Part shown: piece by piece, positions 53,575-64,000 of the stretch
Layout: every line of letters starts with the position of its first letter
How positions within the stretch are numbered: position 1 is the stretch's first letter
From: Sporopachydermia quercuum
Taxonomy: Eukaryota; Ascomycota; Sporopachydermiomycetes; Sporopachydermiales; Sporopachydermiaceae
DNA: 64,000 bases
Assembly: GCA_001599295.1 (NCBI GenBank)
Contig: BCGN01000002.1
Location: 1,488,001-1,552,000, forward strand
Reading direction: 5' to 3'
The notes under the pieces: generated by a model
What the model was told of the DNA's origin: nothing
Databases searched by the model: none
What the model saw: only the letters and a program-made list of their open reading frames with translations
Program-made: the position numbers and the translations under genes

Positions 53575-55143
53575 ATAGAGAAATTAAAACGAGTCAATTG
53601 TGTTATACTGGTGATGTTGTCACTGTTGGCGTCACACCAGTTTTGGCAAGGAGATCAATACTCAATTGCTTTACTTAAATTACAAAGTAAATTTGATGAT
53701 AGTAAATAAACGACACACAATCAGATTTCAAGTCTCAATTGTTGTGTATTTATTCGTTTGTATTGATTGTTTTACTTTCTTTCTTTCTTCTTCTTTCCTG
53801 TCAAGTTCCTTTGCTTATAACCTGATAGCTCTTTCTCTTATTATGCCTTTTGTAGATAAAGGAGACTAGACAAACGGGCTTGTATCCAATTTCCTCACTG
53901 CCAAAGATGGGGATACCTTATGTCTTGGTGATGATATGACAATATAAAGTCACAACTGAACAGAGTTGAGTGGATTATGAAAGAATATGATAAAGTAAAA
54001 TATGTTGTTGCTGATTGCTGTTGGATGTGGATAGCTGATTGTAGAAAGAGAAGGCAAATTTGAATATTGTTAAGTTGAATTGAGGACAGTTGCAAAAGAA
54101 TGACTTCCGATTTAATGGTGAGAGCATCAGTTAGGTAAAGGGGTGTCCAATTGGTGCACCGGGTTAGATTTTCGAGTAAGTAGTGCATTCACTTTGTCTC
54201 TGTACGGTAACACAGACTTACTGTGCGTCTCAAGATATTTTAAAGTTAATGATCAGTACCAATCAATTATCGTATGTTGAAGTTGGATAGATAGTGTGCC
54301 ATAACAAAAAGGTGAAGAAGGCAATATATGTTAATCACAAAGAAAAGGGTGGTTGAAAAAAAAAGGATAATCGGTTTTTCCGAATCAAATTCCTACTTTT
54401 ATAGGATATCTTAGATATTTAGAAACGAATTCAAATGAGTTAAGAGTAATAAACTGGAGCATGTACATAGGGTTTGGGACAAGCATTGTCTTGCATATGA
54501 CTATATATATTCTTGGCTCTGCCCTTCTTTTCTTGTCTTAAGTCTTACTTGTAATGTCGCTTTATCACCGTTGGTTCTTATCTTAATAAAGAAAATTAAT
54601 TCAATTCCTTCAAAGGCGATTGGCGATTACATAGCTCAAAAATATTTACTTCCGATAAGTTCATGCGGTAGAGAGATATTCTTTCCCACACTTCACAAGT
54701 GTGATCTTTGTAGATGAGATGAACTCAATTACTCTGTTCGCTTACTGTTTGTTTGTTTGTTTGTTCTTCCGTTACTTCTATATGTTTAATTTGTCACGAT
54801 GACGGGCAGGTGTTTGTACCTTCGAACTAAAAATTGGCTGCACGAGTATACAAATTGGGAAATCAAAGATCAGATGATCAGAAATTGCATTTCTTTTCTC
54901 CAAGGATCTGGAAGTTCACTTGTCAGGTCCAGAACAACGAAGAGACTTTTCTAGAGGGACTATTATAATGGGGTTGATGGTCATCAGGAATAATAAGTAG
55001 AACCAGTTAGGAAAACAAGCATTAGTAAAAACATAAGAGGAGAATTTATTAGTTATATATGCATTAAGTGGCTACTTTTATTGCTTGCCTTTAGATGCCT
55101 ACATTATGGAATCTTCACCTTTTATTACTATCTAAATAACCAT
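53575..55143. other. TPK promoter and DBP10 3' flank
   Basis: About 1.6 kb. It contains a (GTTT)n tract at 54757-54775 and an imperfect inverted ACTGGTG/CACCAGT pair near 53607-53642. Frames here are short and lack coding bias. No tRNA fold was found. Confidence 0.55.
54757..54775. repeat. (GTTT)n microsatellite
   Basis: Nearly five tandem GTTT units in the TPK-DBP10 intergenic region. Confidence 0.85.
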
Positions 55144-58113
55144 TTATTTCCTCTTACTAGGGCGAGCATTCTTAGCTCTTCTCTTTTCCAGAAGTTGTCT
55201 CTGTTTCATAACATCTTGAACTGAGTTCAGTTGAGTTCTACTATTTCTATCAACTGGGCCACCATTATTCCTAACAAATCTGCCATGCTTATTAGCATTA
55301 ACGCCTTTAACAGCCATACCACTGGCAACAGCTTCCTTAACCCTCTTACGACGTATTTCGTAATCATCTCTAGCCCTATCAGCAGGCTTTGGAGCGACCA
55401 CTTTTGTATGCAACTTCCTCTTCTTTCCAACGTTATTGAGAGCACTTGTATCATTGGCATCTCCAACAGAACTATTACCTTTAACACGATGATTTTGCTT
55501 CCATGATTCAAATCTTCCACTCTTGTAAGAAGCAGGGATCTTTTGACCACCTTCACCACGGATATATTTCTTGGAGATACCATTCTTGTCTGCCACACTC
55601 CCAGAATTAATGAATTTTCCTCTCTTTTTATCCCATTTCATTCCTTGCCTGTGTACTTTTCCTGCATCATTTTCATCTCCAGCGATATCGAATGAAGCTT
55701 CATTTGCAGCTTGAACAAATCCACCATCAGAATCACCAATCTTATACGCACGCTCTTCAACTGCTGAAACACTGGAATAATGTGAAATATAGAACTTATC
55801 ATCACGAAATGACTTTCTTTCTTTCTTTGGTTTTCCCTTATCGCCATCTTCGAACACATTGTACAACTCTTCATCTTCCACAGTCTCCGCTTTGGTATAA
55901 CCGACTTCACCTTCTTGACCTCCAAGCAGTTCTTCGTTTTCACCATGTGCTAATCCAGCTTTTCTTTCCTTCTCACGTAATAGTTTCTGTTCTTGAGCTT
56001 TCTTTTGAATAGGTGCAAGTTGTTTTCTTCTTCTCAGCATTAATAGAGCACTCTCACTGAGACCAGACCCTTGGAGACCTTTCTTGCTTGCTCCAAATTC
56101 AAACACAGTTTCTTTTGTCTTTCTATCTTGCAGTTTTGCTAGGAAATCATTCTTTGCATCTTCAGCTTTTTGCATTTCCATGAAACTATTTTCCACTTTG
56201 TTGAATATTAAATTAACTTCATCCCAGCCACTTTCAATCAGTTCCTTACTACGTTTGAAACTCTCCTTAGAAGCAGAACTTCTGGTTTTCATATACAATC
56301 GTTCACCTTTCACAGCAACATCTTTCAGAAGTTTCAAATCATAGTTCTTATCTAGAATTGATCGGTATGTTTCCTGTGCTAACTCCAAACCAGTTCTAGG
56401 GAATGACCCTACTACTAAACGATCAGTGAAACTCACACTATCGATATCACCAGGATTCACCATTCCGCTTAAAAGAACCTTTTTAGATAAAAAAACTTCG
56501 ATATCAAGTAAATATGGCAAATCAATTTCTTGAACAATGGAGTATGCCCAACCTTTATGTCCAGCTCTTGCAGTACGTCCAACTCTATGGACAAACACTT
56601 TAGGTGATGCTGGTAGAGTATAATTAATAACATTTGCCAGAACAGGGATATCAATACCTCTAGCTGCTACATCAGTAACAACTAGAATTGTTGCGATACC
56701 ACTGCGAAAATGATTCAATTGTTGACGACGAGCATGTTGGTCTAATGAACCGTAGATATATGAAACTGCATAACCTGAATCACGAAGTATACCACTTATA
56801 TACTCAACATGATGTCTAGTAGGCACGAAAATAATACTTGCATTAGGAGAAGGAAGTTCATTTGCAGGAGCAAATCGTCTTACCTTTTTATGATCCTTAT
56901 TAAACCTTCCCTTCTTTTCTGATTTCTTACCATATTCTTCATTCTCATCATCTTCACCTTCGCTTAAACTAGAATCCTTCAAAGTTTTCAGTTGAGATTC
57001 GGTCGCAGCAGGCATTTTTATAACTTCATCTAACAGAAACAGTAAAGCTGCTTCTCTTTCATCCTTCTTGATAGAAAACCATGCCATTTCTAGATTTTCG
57101 GATACTTTAGTATCTACATCTAATCTGATTAACACAGGATTATTTAAACCAACTTTAGCAAAATCAACCAGACTTCTAGGTAAAGTAGCTGAAAACAAAA
57201 GGGTTTGACGGTTTAGTGATAATGAAGCAATCAACTCATTTAACTGTTCTGCAAAACCTAGTTCGAATAATCGATCAGCCTCATCAAAAACAATATACTG
57301 AATAGATTTCAAATCCAATGACATTTCAACTTTCAAATGTAAAAATCTGCCTGGAGTTGCAACAACAATATCTGGGTTTGCCATCATACTACTAAATTGA
57401 TCATCAAGGGAATCACCACCTACTAGACCTAGTACTCTTAAATCAGAACCTTTAGAGAAATCTTTCACGACTTTCATTGTTTGTAAGGCCAATTCTCTAC
57501 TTGGGGATAAAATAAGAGCTCTAATTCCAACTCTAGCAGAATGGGCTTTCAACTGATCGATCAATGGAAGAACAAATGCTGCTGTTTTACCGCTTCCCGT
57601 CCTGGCCATACCAACCACATCTCTACCAGTTAAGATATGAGGAAGCGCTTTACGTTGGATTGGTGTTGGTAATTTAAACCCTTTGCGTTGAATGTTTCTT
57701 AGTAAAAATTTTGAAAGCCCTAACGACTGAAATGTACCACCCGTTTTCAGTTTACTCTGGGGCAATTCTGGATAATTAGAATCTGAATCATCATCTCCTG
57801 GTCCATTCAGCTCTAGTTTCGGAAACGATTTTGTATCTGGTTTAGTTGCTTTTATTTTACCATCTTTCTTTGAATTTTTATTACCTTTCTCTTTTTCTTC
57901 ACCATTTACCTTTACCTTTTCCTCTTCTTGTTCTTCCTCTTCTGAACTTGATAAGATCTCATCTTGTAGTTCTACGTCTTCATTATCACTGTCATCACTA
58001 TCAAACTCATCATTATCATCCGATTCACCATCGCTCACCGCTATAGACTTGGTGATATCAACATGATCAGACTCATCTTCTGAGTCTGAATATTCCGACT
58101 CTTTCCTATTCAT
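55144..58113 (-). CDS. DBP10: Dbp10 DEAD-box RNA helicase (60S ribosome biogenesis)
   Basis: Nucleolar RNA helicase (DDX54 in animals) for 27S rRNA processing. The 989 residues compare with 995 in S. cerevisiae. After an acidic N-terminus, motifs are in order: Q motif PTPIQRKALP near 149-158, ARTGSGKT 170-177, SPSREL 203-208, TPGR 253-256, DEAD 277-280, SAT 308-310, DVAARG 481-486 and HRVGRTARAG 509-518. The charged insert at about 370-420, ending PANELP, and LFSATLPRSLVDF are specific to Dbp10 rather than Drs1 or other DEAD proteins. The C-terminal DBP10CT region includes KQLAPIQKKA and GMKWDKKRGKF and ends RRAKNARPSKRK, as in S. cerevisiae (KKRAKNARPSKKRKF). An RRPE-like element lies upstream. 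Confidence 0.96.
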   Translation of the reverse strand: MNRKESEYSDSEDESDHVDITKSIAVSDGESDDNDEFDSDDSDNEDVELQDEILSSSEEEEQEEEKVKVNGEEKEKGNKNSKKDGKIKATKPDTKSFPKLELNGPGDDDSDSNYPELPQSKLKTGGTFQSLGLSKFLLRNIQRKGFKLPTPIQRKALPHILTGRDVVGMARTGSGKTAAFVLPLIDQLKAHSARVGIRALILSPSRELALQTMKVVKDFSKGSDLRVLGLVGGDSLDDQFSSMMANPDIVVATPGRFLHLKVEMSLDLKSIQYIVFDEADRLFELGFAEQLNELIASLSLNRQTLLFSATLPRSLVDFAKVGLNNPVLIRLDVDTKVSENLEMAWFSIKKDEREAALLFLLDEVIKMPAATESQLKTLKDSSLSEGEDDENEEYGKKSEKKGRFNKDHKKVRRFAPANELPSPNASIIFVPTRHHVEYISGILRDSGYAVSYIYGSLDQHARRQQLNHFRSGIATILVVTDVAARGIDIPVLANVINYTLPASPKVFVHRVGRTARAGHKGWAYSIVQEIDLPYLLDIEVFLSKKVLLSGMVNPGDIDSVSFTDRLVVGSFPRTGLELAQETYRSILDKNYDLKLLKDVAVKGERLYMKTRSSASKESFKRSKELIESGWDEVNLIFNKVENSFMEMQKAEDAKNDFLAKLQDRKTKETVFEFGASKKGLQGSGLSESALLMLRRRKQLAPIQKKAQEQKLLREKERKAGLAHGENEELLGGQEGEVGYTKAETVEDEELYNVFEDGDKGKPKKERKSFRDDKFYISHYSSVSAVEERAYKIGDSDGGFVQAANEASFDIAGDENDAGKVHRQGMKWDKKRGKFINSGSVADKNGISKKYIRGEGGQKIPASYKSGRFESWKQNHRVKGNSSVGDANDTSALNNVGKKRKLHTKVVAPKPADRARDDYEIRRKRVKEAVASGMAVKGVNANKHGRFVRNNGGPVDRNSRTQLNSVQDVMKQRQLLEKRRAKNARPSKRK

Positions 58114-60858
58114 GTTGATGCTAATTTGATTATTAGTTTGATACCAACAACAGAACTTTAGTACAAGTTTCCATCATAGTTAAAAGTACAAATGGTGCTT
58201 GATAATGATATGATTTCTTTAGCAATTTATTTCTGTCTCACTAATAAAATTTTTTTATTTTGTATGGCGCTGTTGGGAGGTTGATTGATGATGAGGTAAT
58301 CATATAAAATATTATTAAGTGCCCAGCAATGGTCAAAGCAAATGATTACATAATCATTAAATTGATTACCCTTAGTACCTGAAAATACTTGAAAAGCAAG
58401 TAAGGTTTGCGCCAATTCAAACTTTAATATTTTATACATTTACTCTACAACAACTCAAATGTAAAGTATCGAGAGAGATAAAAAAAAGTTTCAGCTTTCA
58501 GAGAGCTATCTTAAGAGGAACTTTAGAAATGAGAGAAAAAGGTAAAGTATTAAACGGTTACAGGTAGTCCAATTATTTTTATATAGAGAAAACACGGTAT
58601 ACTGGTATGCTGCTATTTCCTCCCCGAATGGTTTGGTAAACTGCTAAAAATATCACTATGGTTAGCCAATACTTTTGTAAGGGTGACTGACGAAAATCAA
58701 AGTGTACTACTATTATTAATTTGAACTTCAGAAAGTTCAGAAAGATTACAGATCCAGCTCAGAAGTTTCTGATGATGAAAGGAGCATCGTCAAACACTTT
58801 GGAGTTGATGATTTTCGGCCATTGATCGTGATCATGCGTGAAAGTCAATGGTTTAAAGGTAAACTAAACTAATGCAAAATCTCTTAATGTTATCGTTTTA
58901 CTATTACCAAATATTGAAGTTGGAAGGTTTCAGTAAAAAAGAATCTATATTATTTATTTTTTGCAGATTTTCTGAAGATATTCTGTAGATCTGTCAACTT
59001 TTATCAACCTCAATGTTTAGGCTTCCAAGGCATGCTGGGCTCTTGTTCAGTCTTATACCTTCTACCACTTTCCAACATAATCGAGCGTGATTAGGAAGGC
59101 CTTTCTTATTTCTTTCTATTTCTAGTCAGGCAGGGAGTATCATATTCTTAGCAGACCTGAACACTTAACGTTACGGTATATATCATTAATATAGCACATC
59201 TTTTGGTACTAAAAATAAGAGAGGAGAGAGTTGATTTAGTAGAATAAAGGTTTATTAATTGAAATAAAGTTAATTTACTTTGAACTTTAAAAAGTTTATA
59301 TAAGACTGAAAAACATATCGCTTCAATCTAGACCTGATGCCTCACTTAAGAAGATATTAAACTAGTACAAAATTAATACTACAATCAATAGCATTCTTTA
59401 AACTTATTTTTCAATCAAACAATTGGGAAACAAGTATTCTCGAGAATTATCCCATAGCAATTTAAGCTAAAATCATAATATTTGCCGGCTGTCTGATAAT
59501 TACGGGGTCAATTGATCAGTATTTGCTCTCTGCACTAAATATAATTCTAACTCAAAATCCCAAATCCAAATGGAAACTGCATTTAACCATAAGCAGCCAA
59601 GCTATCTAACTTGACAGTTACTCAGAATGCAATAATCAAATGTTCATGCTAATTATAAAAAAAGATCTCTTCACATTTATAGCAGAAGAATGCCATACAT
59701 TTCGCTCCCTTTTATGAAGATTCATCGGGTAAAGTCGGAAAGAATTCTTATAGGGATGTTTTTGATCAGTCTCTTTCCATATACCAAAATCGGGAATAAA
59801 TAATTTTAAGCTTTGAACTCTAAACCCGGAACACTCCATTGAGTAAAAATGAGAAGTATTAAGTTATAGATTCTTTGATGAATTCAACTGATTGTTCGGA
59901 TTATGAAGGGGTTTTAAGCCTCAAGGATGATTGATTATAAGGTAAAGGAAGTTTCAGACTTAGATCACATTTCTGAGATGTAATAATGTTCGGTAATCGA
60001 TATAGCAGAAGATCAAGAGGGTGGTAAATGTAACACAAGTGGTTTGGTCTTAGCTAAAAGTAATCAAAGTCTTGCTTTCTTTAATCTGCTCAACATGGAC
60101 TCATCAAAAAAGAGAAAGTAAAATATGTATCGCAAGTAAATATGGTAAATCGTCGTGCTGAAAATTAATCCTCGTTTCTCCTTTTAGCATACCTTGCTAC
60201 GCTTGCAAGCAAACTGTTCAGTCAGTTTTCAGGACCCATGCATTTAAATCTTCAACTCCTTGCTAAAACAACATCTCATTCCAAGATCCAGATCCACTAG
60301 AATAAGTTTGCCATCCTCAACTCGGAAAACACAGACATTCTACTCTCAGGGTCAATTCGTCCTTTCTTTAGCGATCTAATCCTACAAGCGAAAAGCTGGC
60401 TCAAGTTTCTTTCAATATCTACTCCGCTTAAAGTTTGCTATTTTTCTAAAGTTAAAGTCCTATTCCAACTTTAATTATATTCTTGCATACAATTTAGTTT
60501 TAGTCTTCTTTTCTAACTGAAATGAAAAAGCTAAATCAGCCAGGTTTTCTGTTATTCAAAATACCGCAAGGTATATAACCAGATACACTGCTACCATTAC
60601 ATCTTTTATCCAAACAAAGGTACATTGCAACCGTGAACTACTACGAGGCATTCATCAATCAATTTATGACGTATCATCATTATAAGCAGGTCAATCACCT
60701 TTTGTCAAATGGCTACATGTAGGCCAACACGCATTACATTGATTACGGAACATTGTCATCTATTCTTCATTATTTAATTGATCCTGCATTTCTATCATCA
60801 GAACAGCTAGTAGCACTACTATAAAAACAAAACAACGGACTAATACGCAACAATCAAA
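58114..60858. other. long gene-free region DBP10/SMF1 (divergent)
   Basis: About 2.7 kb, the longest stretch without a recognised gene. Frames such as 59636-59839 are background. Neither strand shows a convincing start, exon and TACTAAC combination. A purine/AT mosaic with GATGATGAAAGG near 58770 is not enough for a box C/D snoRNA, because no D box follows at a fitting distance. Confidence 0.5.
58246..58257. promoter_or_regulatory. RRPE-like element upstream of DBP10
   Basis: AAAATTTTTTT (AAAAATTTT core on the DBP10 strand) about 135 bp before the start. This core is typical of ribosome-biogenesis promoters in yeasts. AT-rich sequence makes chance matches likely. Confidence 0.3.
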
Positions 60859-62691
60859 ATGAGGAGACGCAGATCTGGACTCAATATGAGCTCGCAGGAG
60901 ATTGAAATACACGAACTTCAGGATAATAGTAAGGAGACCAGTGAGAGAACTGAGTTTCTATCAAATGAAACATCATTAAAAACATCTACAAATTTAAATG
61001 AAGACTACGCAGAAAGCAATAACGATAGAAGCGACCGAGGAAATGGTAAAAATCAATTCAGTTTCTTCTCCAATGTTCCTTTACTACAGGATTACTCCCG
61101 AGAAACAGTTCTGGCATTGAAGAAATACGCTAGATTTATTGGCCCTGGTTTAATGGTCTCAGTGGCTTATATGGATCCAGGTAATTATGCAGCAGCAGTT
61201 GATGCAGGTGCAAAGAATCAATTCTCGTTACTTTTCTTCTTATTGCTCTCCAATCTTTTCGCTATTTTTCTTCAATCGCTTTGCATTAAATTAGGAAGCG
61301 TCACAGGTATGGATTTAGCAAGATGTTGTAGAGAGTTTTTACCTAAATGGCTATCAATACTCCTATACATATTAGCAGAAGCTGCAATAATTGCTACCGA
61401 TTTAGCTGAAGTAATTGGTAGTGCTATTGCATTGAACCTTTTATTAAAGATTCCTCTGTGGGCAGGTATTCTTCTAACTGTTTTTGATGTTTTATTAGTA
61501 TTAATGGCCTACAAGCCCGGCTCATCTATGAAACTTGTAAGAACATTTGAATATGTTGTTGCCGCCTTAGTTTTGACTGTAGTTATTTGTTTTTGCATAT
61601 TAATGTCAATGATGCCTTCTGCCGACGTTGGAAGCGTTTTCAGAGGTTATTTACCATCAAAGGAAATGTTTCAGAATGGTGGAGGTTACACTGCTTGTGC
61701 TTTACTAGGTGCTACAGTCATGCCACATTCACTTTTTCTTGGTTCTGGCTTGGTTCAACCTCGGTTGAGAGAATTTGATGTTATGAAAGGAAATGTAGAT
61801 TTACCAGCTGAAGATGACGATGCTGCATCATCATCAGAAGAATCCAACGTCGAAAGACATGAACGACAGCATATTGATAAGGAAGAACTTTATTATGATT
61901 ATCGACCATCTAATGAGGCTATTCATTATGCTCTAAAATACTCAATCATTGAATTGGCAATCACTTTATTTACATTTGCATTATTCGTCAATAGTGCTAT
62001 TTTGGTCGTTGCTGGTATTACCTTATATGAAACCGAAAGTGCTTATGACGCTGATTTATACACAATATATGACTTATTGCAACAATACGTTAGTCCTGCA
62101 GTTGGAACTATTTTTATGGTTGCTCTTCTATTTTCTGGCCAGTCTGCTGGTATTGTTTGCACTATTGCTGGACAAATGGTCTCTGAAGGGTTTTTGAATT
62201 GGACCATTACCCCATGGCTAAGAAGAATCATCACAAGATTGATTGCTATTGTTCCTTGCTTAGGAATTGCTCTTGGTTTGGGTAGAAATGGTCTAGGTGA
62301 TGCATTGACGGCCTCACAAGTATGCTTATCCGTTTTATTACCATTTATTTCTGCACCATTGATTTTCTTCACAGCTAAGAAAAGCATTATGGAAGTCAAG
62401 AATGGTCGAACAACAGATTCTAGGAGAGTGAACCATGGAGATAACAATAATAATAGCAATAATGAAAGTACTGACGGTAATATTTCTATTACTAATAGAT
62501 CTGAGAATCAAGAGGAAGACGTTGCATCAAGAGAAGAGAATCAAGATGAAGAGCAAGCTTCATCCACAGAAGAAGGATACCATAATTATACCAATACTGT
62601 TTTTACGTCAATTGTTGCATTTTGCATTTGGATGTTCATTTCTGGTTTGAATATTTATATGATTGTTGAACTTGGGTTAGGTAATGGCTAA
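60859..62691 (+). CDS. SMF1: Nramp divalent metal transporter Smf1
   Basis: Proton-coupled Mn2+/Fe2+ importer of the plasma membrane or endosomes. It has 610 residues and about 11-12 membrane segments, with hydrophilic N- and C-termini. The metal-site motifs are intact: DPGN at 106-109 in TM1 (VSVAYMDPGNYAAAVDAGA) and MPH at 288-290 in TM6 (GATVMPHSLFLGSGLVQPR). KLGSVTGMDLARCCREFLP and SGQSAGIVCTIAGQMVSEG follow S. cerevisiae Smf1 closely. An acidic loop near 315-345 (AEDDDAASSSEESN) and an Asn/Glu-rich segment before the last membrane span are expected to be cytosolic or luminal linkers. Convergent HRP1 next door is the same arrangement as YOL122C/YOL123W, which supports Smf1 rather than Smf2 or Smf3. 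Confidence 0.95.
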   Translation: MRRRRSGLNMSSQEIEIHELQDNSKETSERTEFLSNETSLKTSTNLNEDYAESNNDRSDRGNGKNQFSFFSNVPLLQDYSRETVLALKKYARFIGPGLMVSVAYMDPGNYAAAVDAGAKNQFSLLFFLLLSNLFAIFLQSLCIKLGSVTGMDLARCCREFLPKWLSILLYILAEAAIIATDLAEVIGSAIALNLLLKIPLWAGILLTVFDVLLVLMAYKPGSSMKLVRTFEYVVAALVLTVVICFCILMSMMPSADVGSVFRGYLPSKEMFQNGGGYTACALLGATVMPHSLFLGSGLVQPRLREFDVMKGNVDLPAEDDDAASSSEESNVERHERQHIDKEELYYDYRPSNEAIHYALKYSIIELAITLFTFALFVNSAILVVAGITLYETESAYDADLYTIYDLLQQYVSPAVGTIFMVALLFSGQSAGIVCTIAGQMVSEGFLNWTITPWLRRIITRLIAIVPCLGIALGLGRNGLGDALTASQVCLSVLLPFISAPLIFFTAKKSIMEVKNGRTTDSRRVNHGDNNNNSNNESTDGNISITNRSENQEEDVASREENQDEEQASSTEEGYHNYTNTVFTSIVAFCIWMFISGLNIYMIVELGLGNG

Positions 62692-62897
62692 TAGAGCATC
62701 ATATAGAAGATATTACTTTCATTTTATATTTATTTCACTCCAATTTTATTTTCGTTTACGAAACACATAAATCACAACTATTACCAATCATTGGAGGCTC
62801 TTTAAGGTAAGAAGCTATCATTCTAATGTTCTGGAAAACTAACGAACAATAAACCCTTCGGATACATAATGTAGATCCATAGTCAATCATCTGCTGT

Positions 62898-64000
62898 CTA
62901 CCTTCGGTACGGATGATAATTCTTCTTTCTATAACCTCTACGTTTCCCGTTGTTATTTCTAGGACCTGTTGGAGCATTCCTTGGCGGAGAACGAGATCTT
63001 GACCTTGATTCTGAACCCGATCTTGAACGACGATAATCACGGTCTCGGTCCCATTCTCTTTCCTTGTATGAGCCTCTTTGCCTATGTTCATTGTAGTTAT
63101 CACCATCATCGTCATCATCTCTATTTCTATCGTCATAATCGTCAGATCGGTTTTTACCGTCATCTTCTCCTCCATAATTGGGGGTATGATCTTGATTACC
63201 AGGTTGATTATTTCCAGGTGCACCGTTGAAATTATTCATTGGATTGAAAGGAGGCATAGGGAAATTAGCATTTGGCATAGGAGGTAAAGATCCTGCACCA
63301 AGGACACCAGGACCCCCGGGACCACCAGGTGGACCATTACCCTCATTTTGACGCATTTTCAACATTCCTTGCATCATACGCATTTGATTTAAATACATTT
63401 GCCACATCTCAGGATTCACCATTGGCATACCAGGCGCACCAGGTTGTGGTGGTAAACCTGGCATACCAGGTAAAGGAGGACCAACACCAGGTTGTGGTGG
63501 AACGAAAGGAAATCCCATAGGACCTCTGTTATGTTGATTATGTCCGCGATTATTGTTATCTTGATCGCCTCGATTTCTCTTATCTTTTCCTCTTGGTTCT
63601 GCCCTTCTAATCTCAATATATTTCCCGTGTAATTCTAAATACTTATTAGCAGTCACAGCGTCTACAGCAGCTTCTGAATCATATGTCACAAATCCAAATC
63701 CGCGGGATCTACCGGAATCTTTGTCCATCATCAGTTGTGCATCAATCACAGTTCCAAACTTTTCAAACAAATCAGAGAACTCTTTTTCAGTAACGTCAGG
63801 TGGGATGCCACCAACGAAGATTTTACCTGTCTTGTCTTGCTCTTCTCTTGGGATTGCACGTTTAGGATCGATGATTTTACCATCTAAAACGTGTTCTTCC
63901 GCCATAACAGCGTTTACAGCATCATTAGTAGCAAATGTCAAAAACCCGAATCCTCTTGATTTCCCGGTTCCATCTTTCATAACAGCACAATCAACTACTT
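62898..64000 (-). CDS. HRP1: Hrp1/Nab4 RNA-binding protein (CF IB), 5' end missing
   Basis: Subunit of cleavage factor IB that binds the polyadenylation efficiency element and shuttles with mRNA. The coding frame runs off the right edge, so the N-terminus and the first half of RRM1 are absent; about 367 residues remain. RRM1 is visible from its RNP1 (KSRGFGFLTF). RRM2 has KIFVGGIPP (RNP2) and RSRGFGFVTYDS (RNP1). The segment between them, ILDGKIIDPKRAIPREEQDK-like, matches the Hrp1/DAZAP1 group. The C-terminal half is rich in Pro, Gly, Met and Asn (GGPGGPG and NQPGNQ repeats), then RS/RGG-type basic, ending RKKNYHPYRR. The ATG at 63980 is an internal methionine within RRM1. It is convergent with SMF1 across 206 bp. 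Confidence 0.93.
   Translation of the reverse strand, partial: VVDCAVMKDGTGKSRGFGFLTFATNDAVNAVMAEEHVLDGKIIDPKRAIPREEQDKTGKIFVGGIPPDVTEKEFSDLFEKFGTVIDAQLMMDKDSGRSRGFGFVTYDSEAAVDAVTANKYLELHGKYIEIRRAEPRGKDKRNRGDQDNNNRGHNQHNRGPMGFPFVPPQPGVGPPLPGMPGLPPQPGAPGMPMVNPEMWQMYLNQMRMMQGMLKMRQNEGNGPPGGPGGPGVLGAGSLPPMPNANFPMPPFNPMNNFNGAPGNNQPGNQDHTPNYGGEDDGKNRSDDYDDRNRDDDDDGDNYNEHRQRGSYKEREWDRDRDYRRSRSGSESRSRSRSPPRNAPTGPRNNNGKRRGYRKKNYHPYRR

Noticed and set aside
55144-58113. DEAD-box helicase first considered as Drs1
   Set aside because: Length, the charged insert ending in PANELP, the SLVDF segment and the C-terminal KNARPSK motif are those of Dbp10.
58770-58850. GATGATGAAA sequence resembling a box C/D snoRNA C box
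   Set aside because: No CTGA D box at a suitable distance and no terminal stem.
63416-63616. Frames on either strand within HRP1 (62756-63616)
   Set aside because: They overlap the Pro/Gly-rich and RS-rich HRP1 coding sequence in other frames and only mirror its repeats.
1-64000. Search for transposons, LTRs or virus-derived genes
   Set aside because: No reverse transcriptase, integrase, transposase, capsid motif or terminal repeats were seen; all long frames are host genes.

Overview
This window is nuclear DNA from a budding yeast (Saccharomycotina): AT-rich, densely genic, with scattered single N bases. Features that narrow the lineage: a nuclear gene for a respiratory complex I subunit (NDUFA9/NUEM), which Saccharomyces and its close relatives lost; a hamartin (TSC1) gene, which S. 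cerevisiae lacks; CTG read as leucine at conserved positions, so not a CUG-Ser yeast; and more introns than S. cerevisiae has in the same genes. Several neighbour pairs match S. cerevisiae (IML1-HOM6, IPA1-HIR3, KEL1-TDA11, HEM12-VMS1, SMF1-HRP1). I do not name a species. No tRNA, rRNA, transposon, LTR, CRISPR or virus-like element was recognised.

Layout. 0-13 kb: C-terminus of IML1, then HOM6 (one intron), PPX1, IPA1 (one intron) and HIR3 (intron straight after the start codon). 13-26 kb: TSC1, KEL1 and TDA11. 26-34 kb: an aldo-keto reductase (YJR096W type), an Atg33/Scm4-like membrane protein and RDH54. 34-40 kb: VMS1, HEM12 (three exons) and the tiny ER gene YSY6 (three exons, easily missed). 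40-45 kb: NDUFA9 and CPA1. The CPA1 leader carries an arginine attenuator peptide uORF split over three exons. 45-54 kb: FBA1, a HAL/NPR-family kinase and a PKA catalytic subunit on the other strand. 54-64 kb: DBP10, SMF1 and the C-terminal part of HRP1, cut by the right edge.

Functional themes. Amino-acid synthesis is represented by HOM6 (Thr/Met) and CPA1 (Arg). TORC1 restraint is represented by IML1 (amino-acid branch) and TSC1 (Rheb branch). PKA and the HAL-family kinase add nutrient and ion-transport signalling. The genes are independently transcribed; nothing suggests a functional cluster.

The most notable point is splicing. Nine introns can be read directly (GTAAGT, GTATGT, GTGAGT or GTATGA at the 5' end; NAYTRAC branch sites usually 10-20 nt before the acceptor). 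Two of them interrupt the regulatory uORF of CPA1, one on each side of a 13-nt micro-exon, and two others follow directly after an ATG. Exon boundaries are inferred from sequence and family conservation; no transcript data were available.
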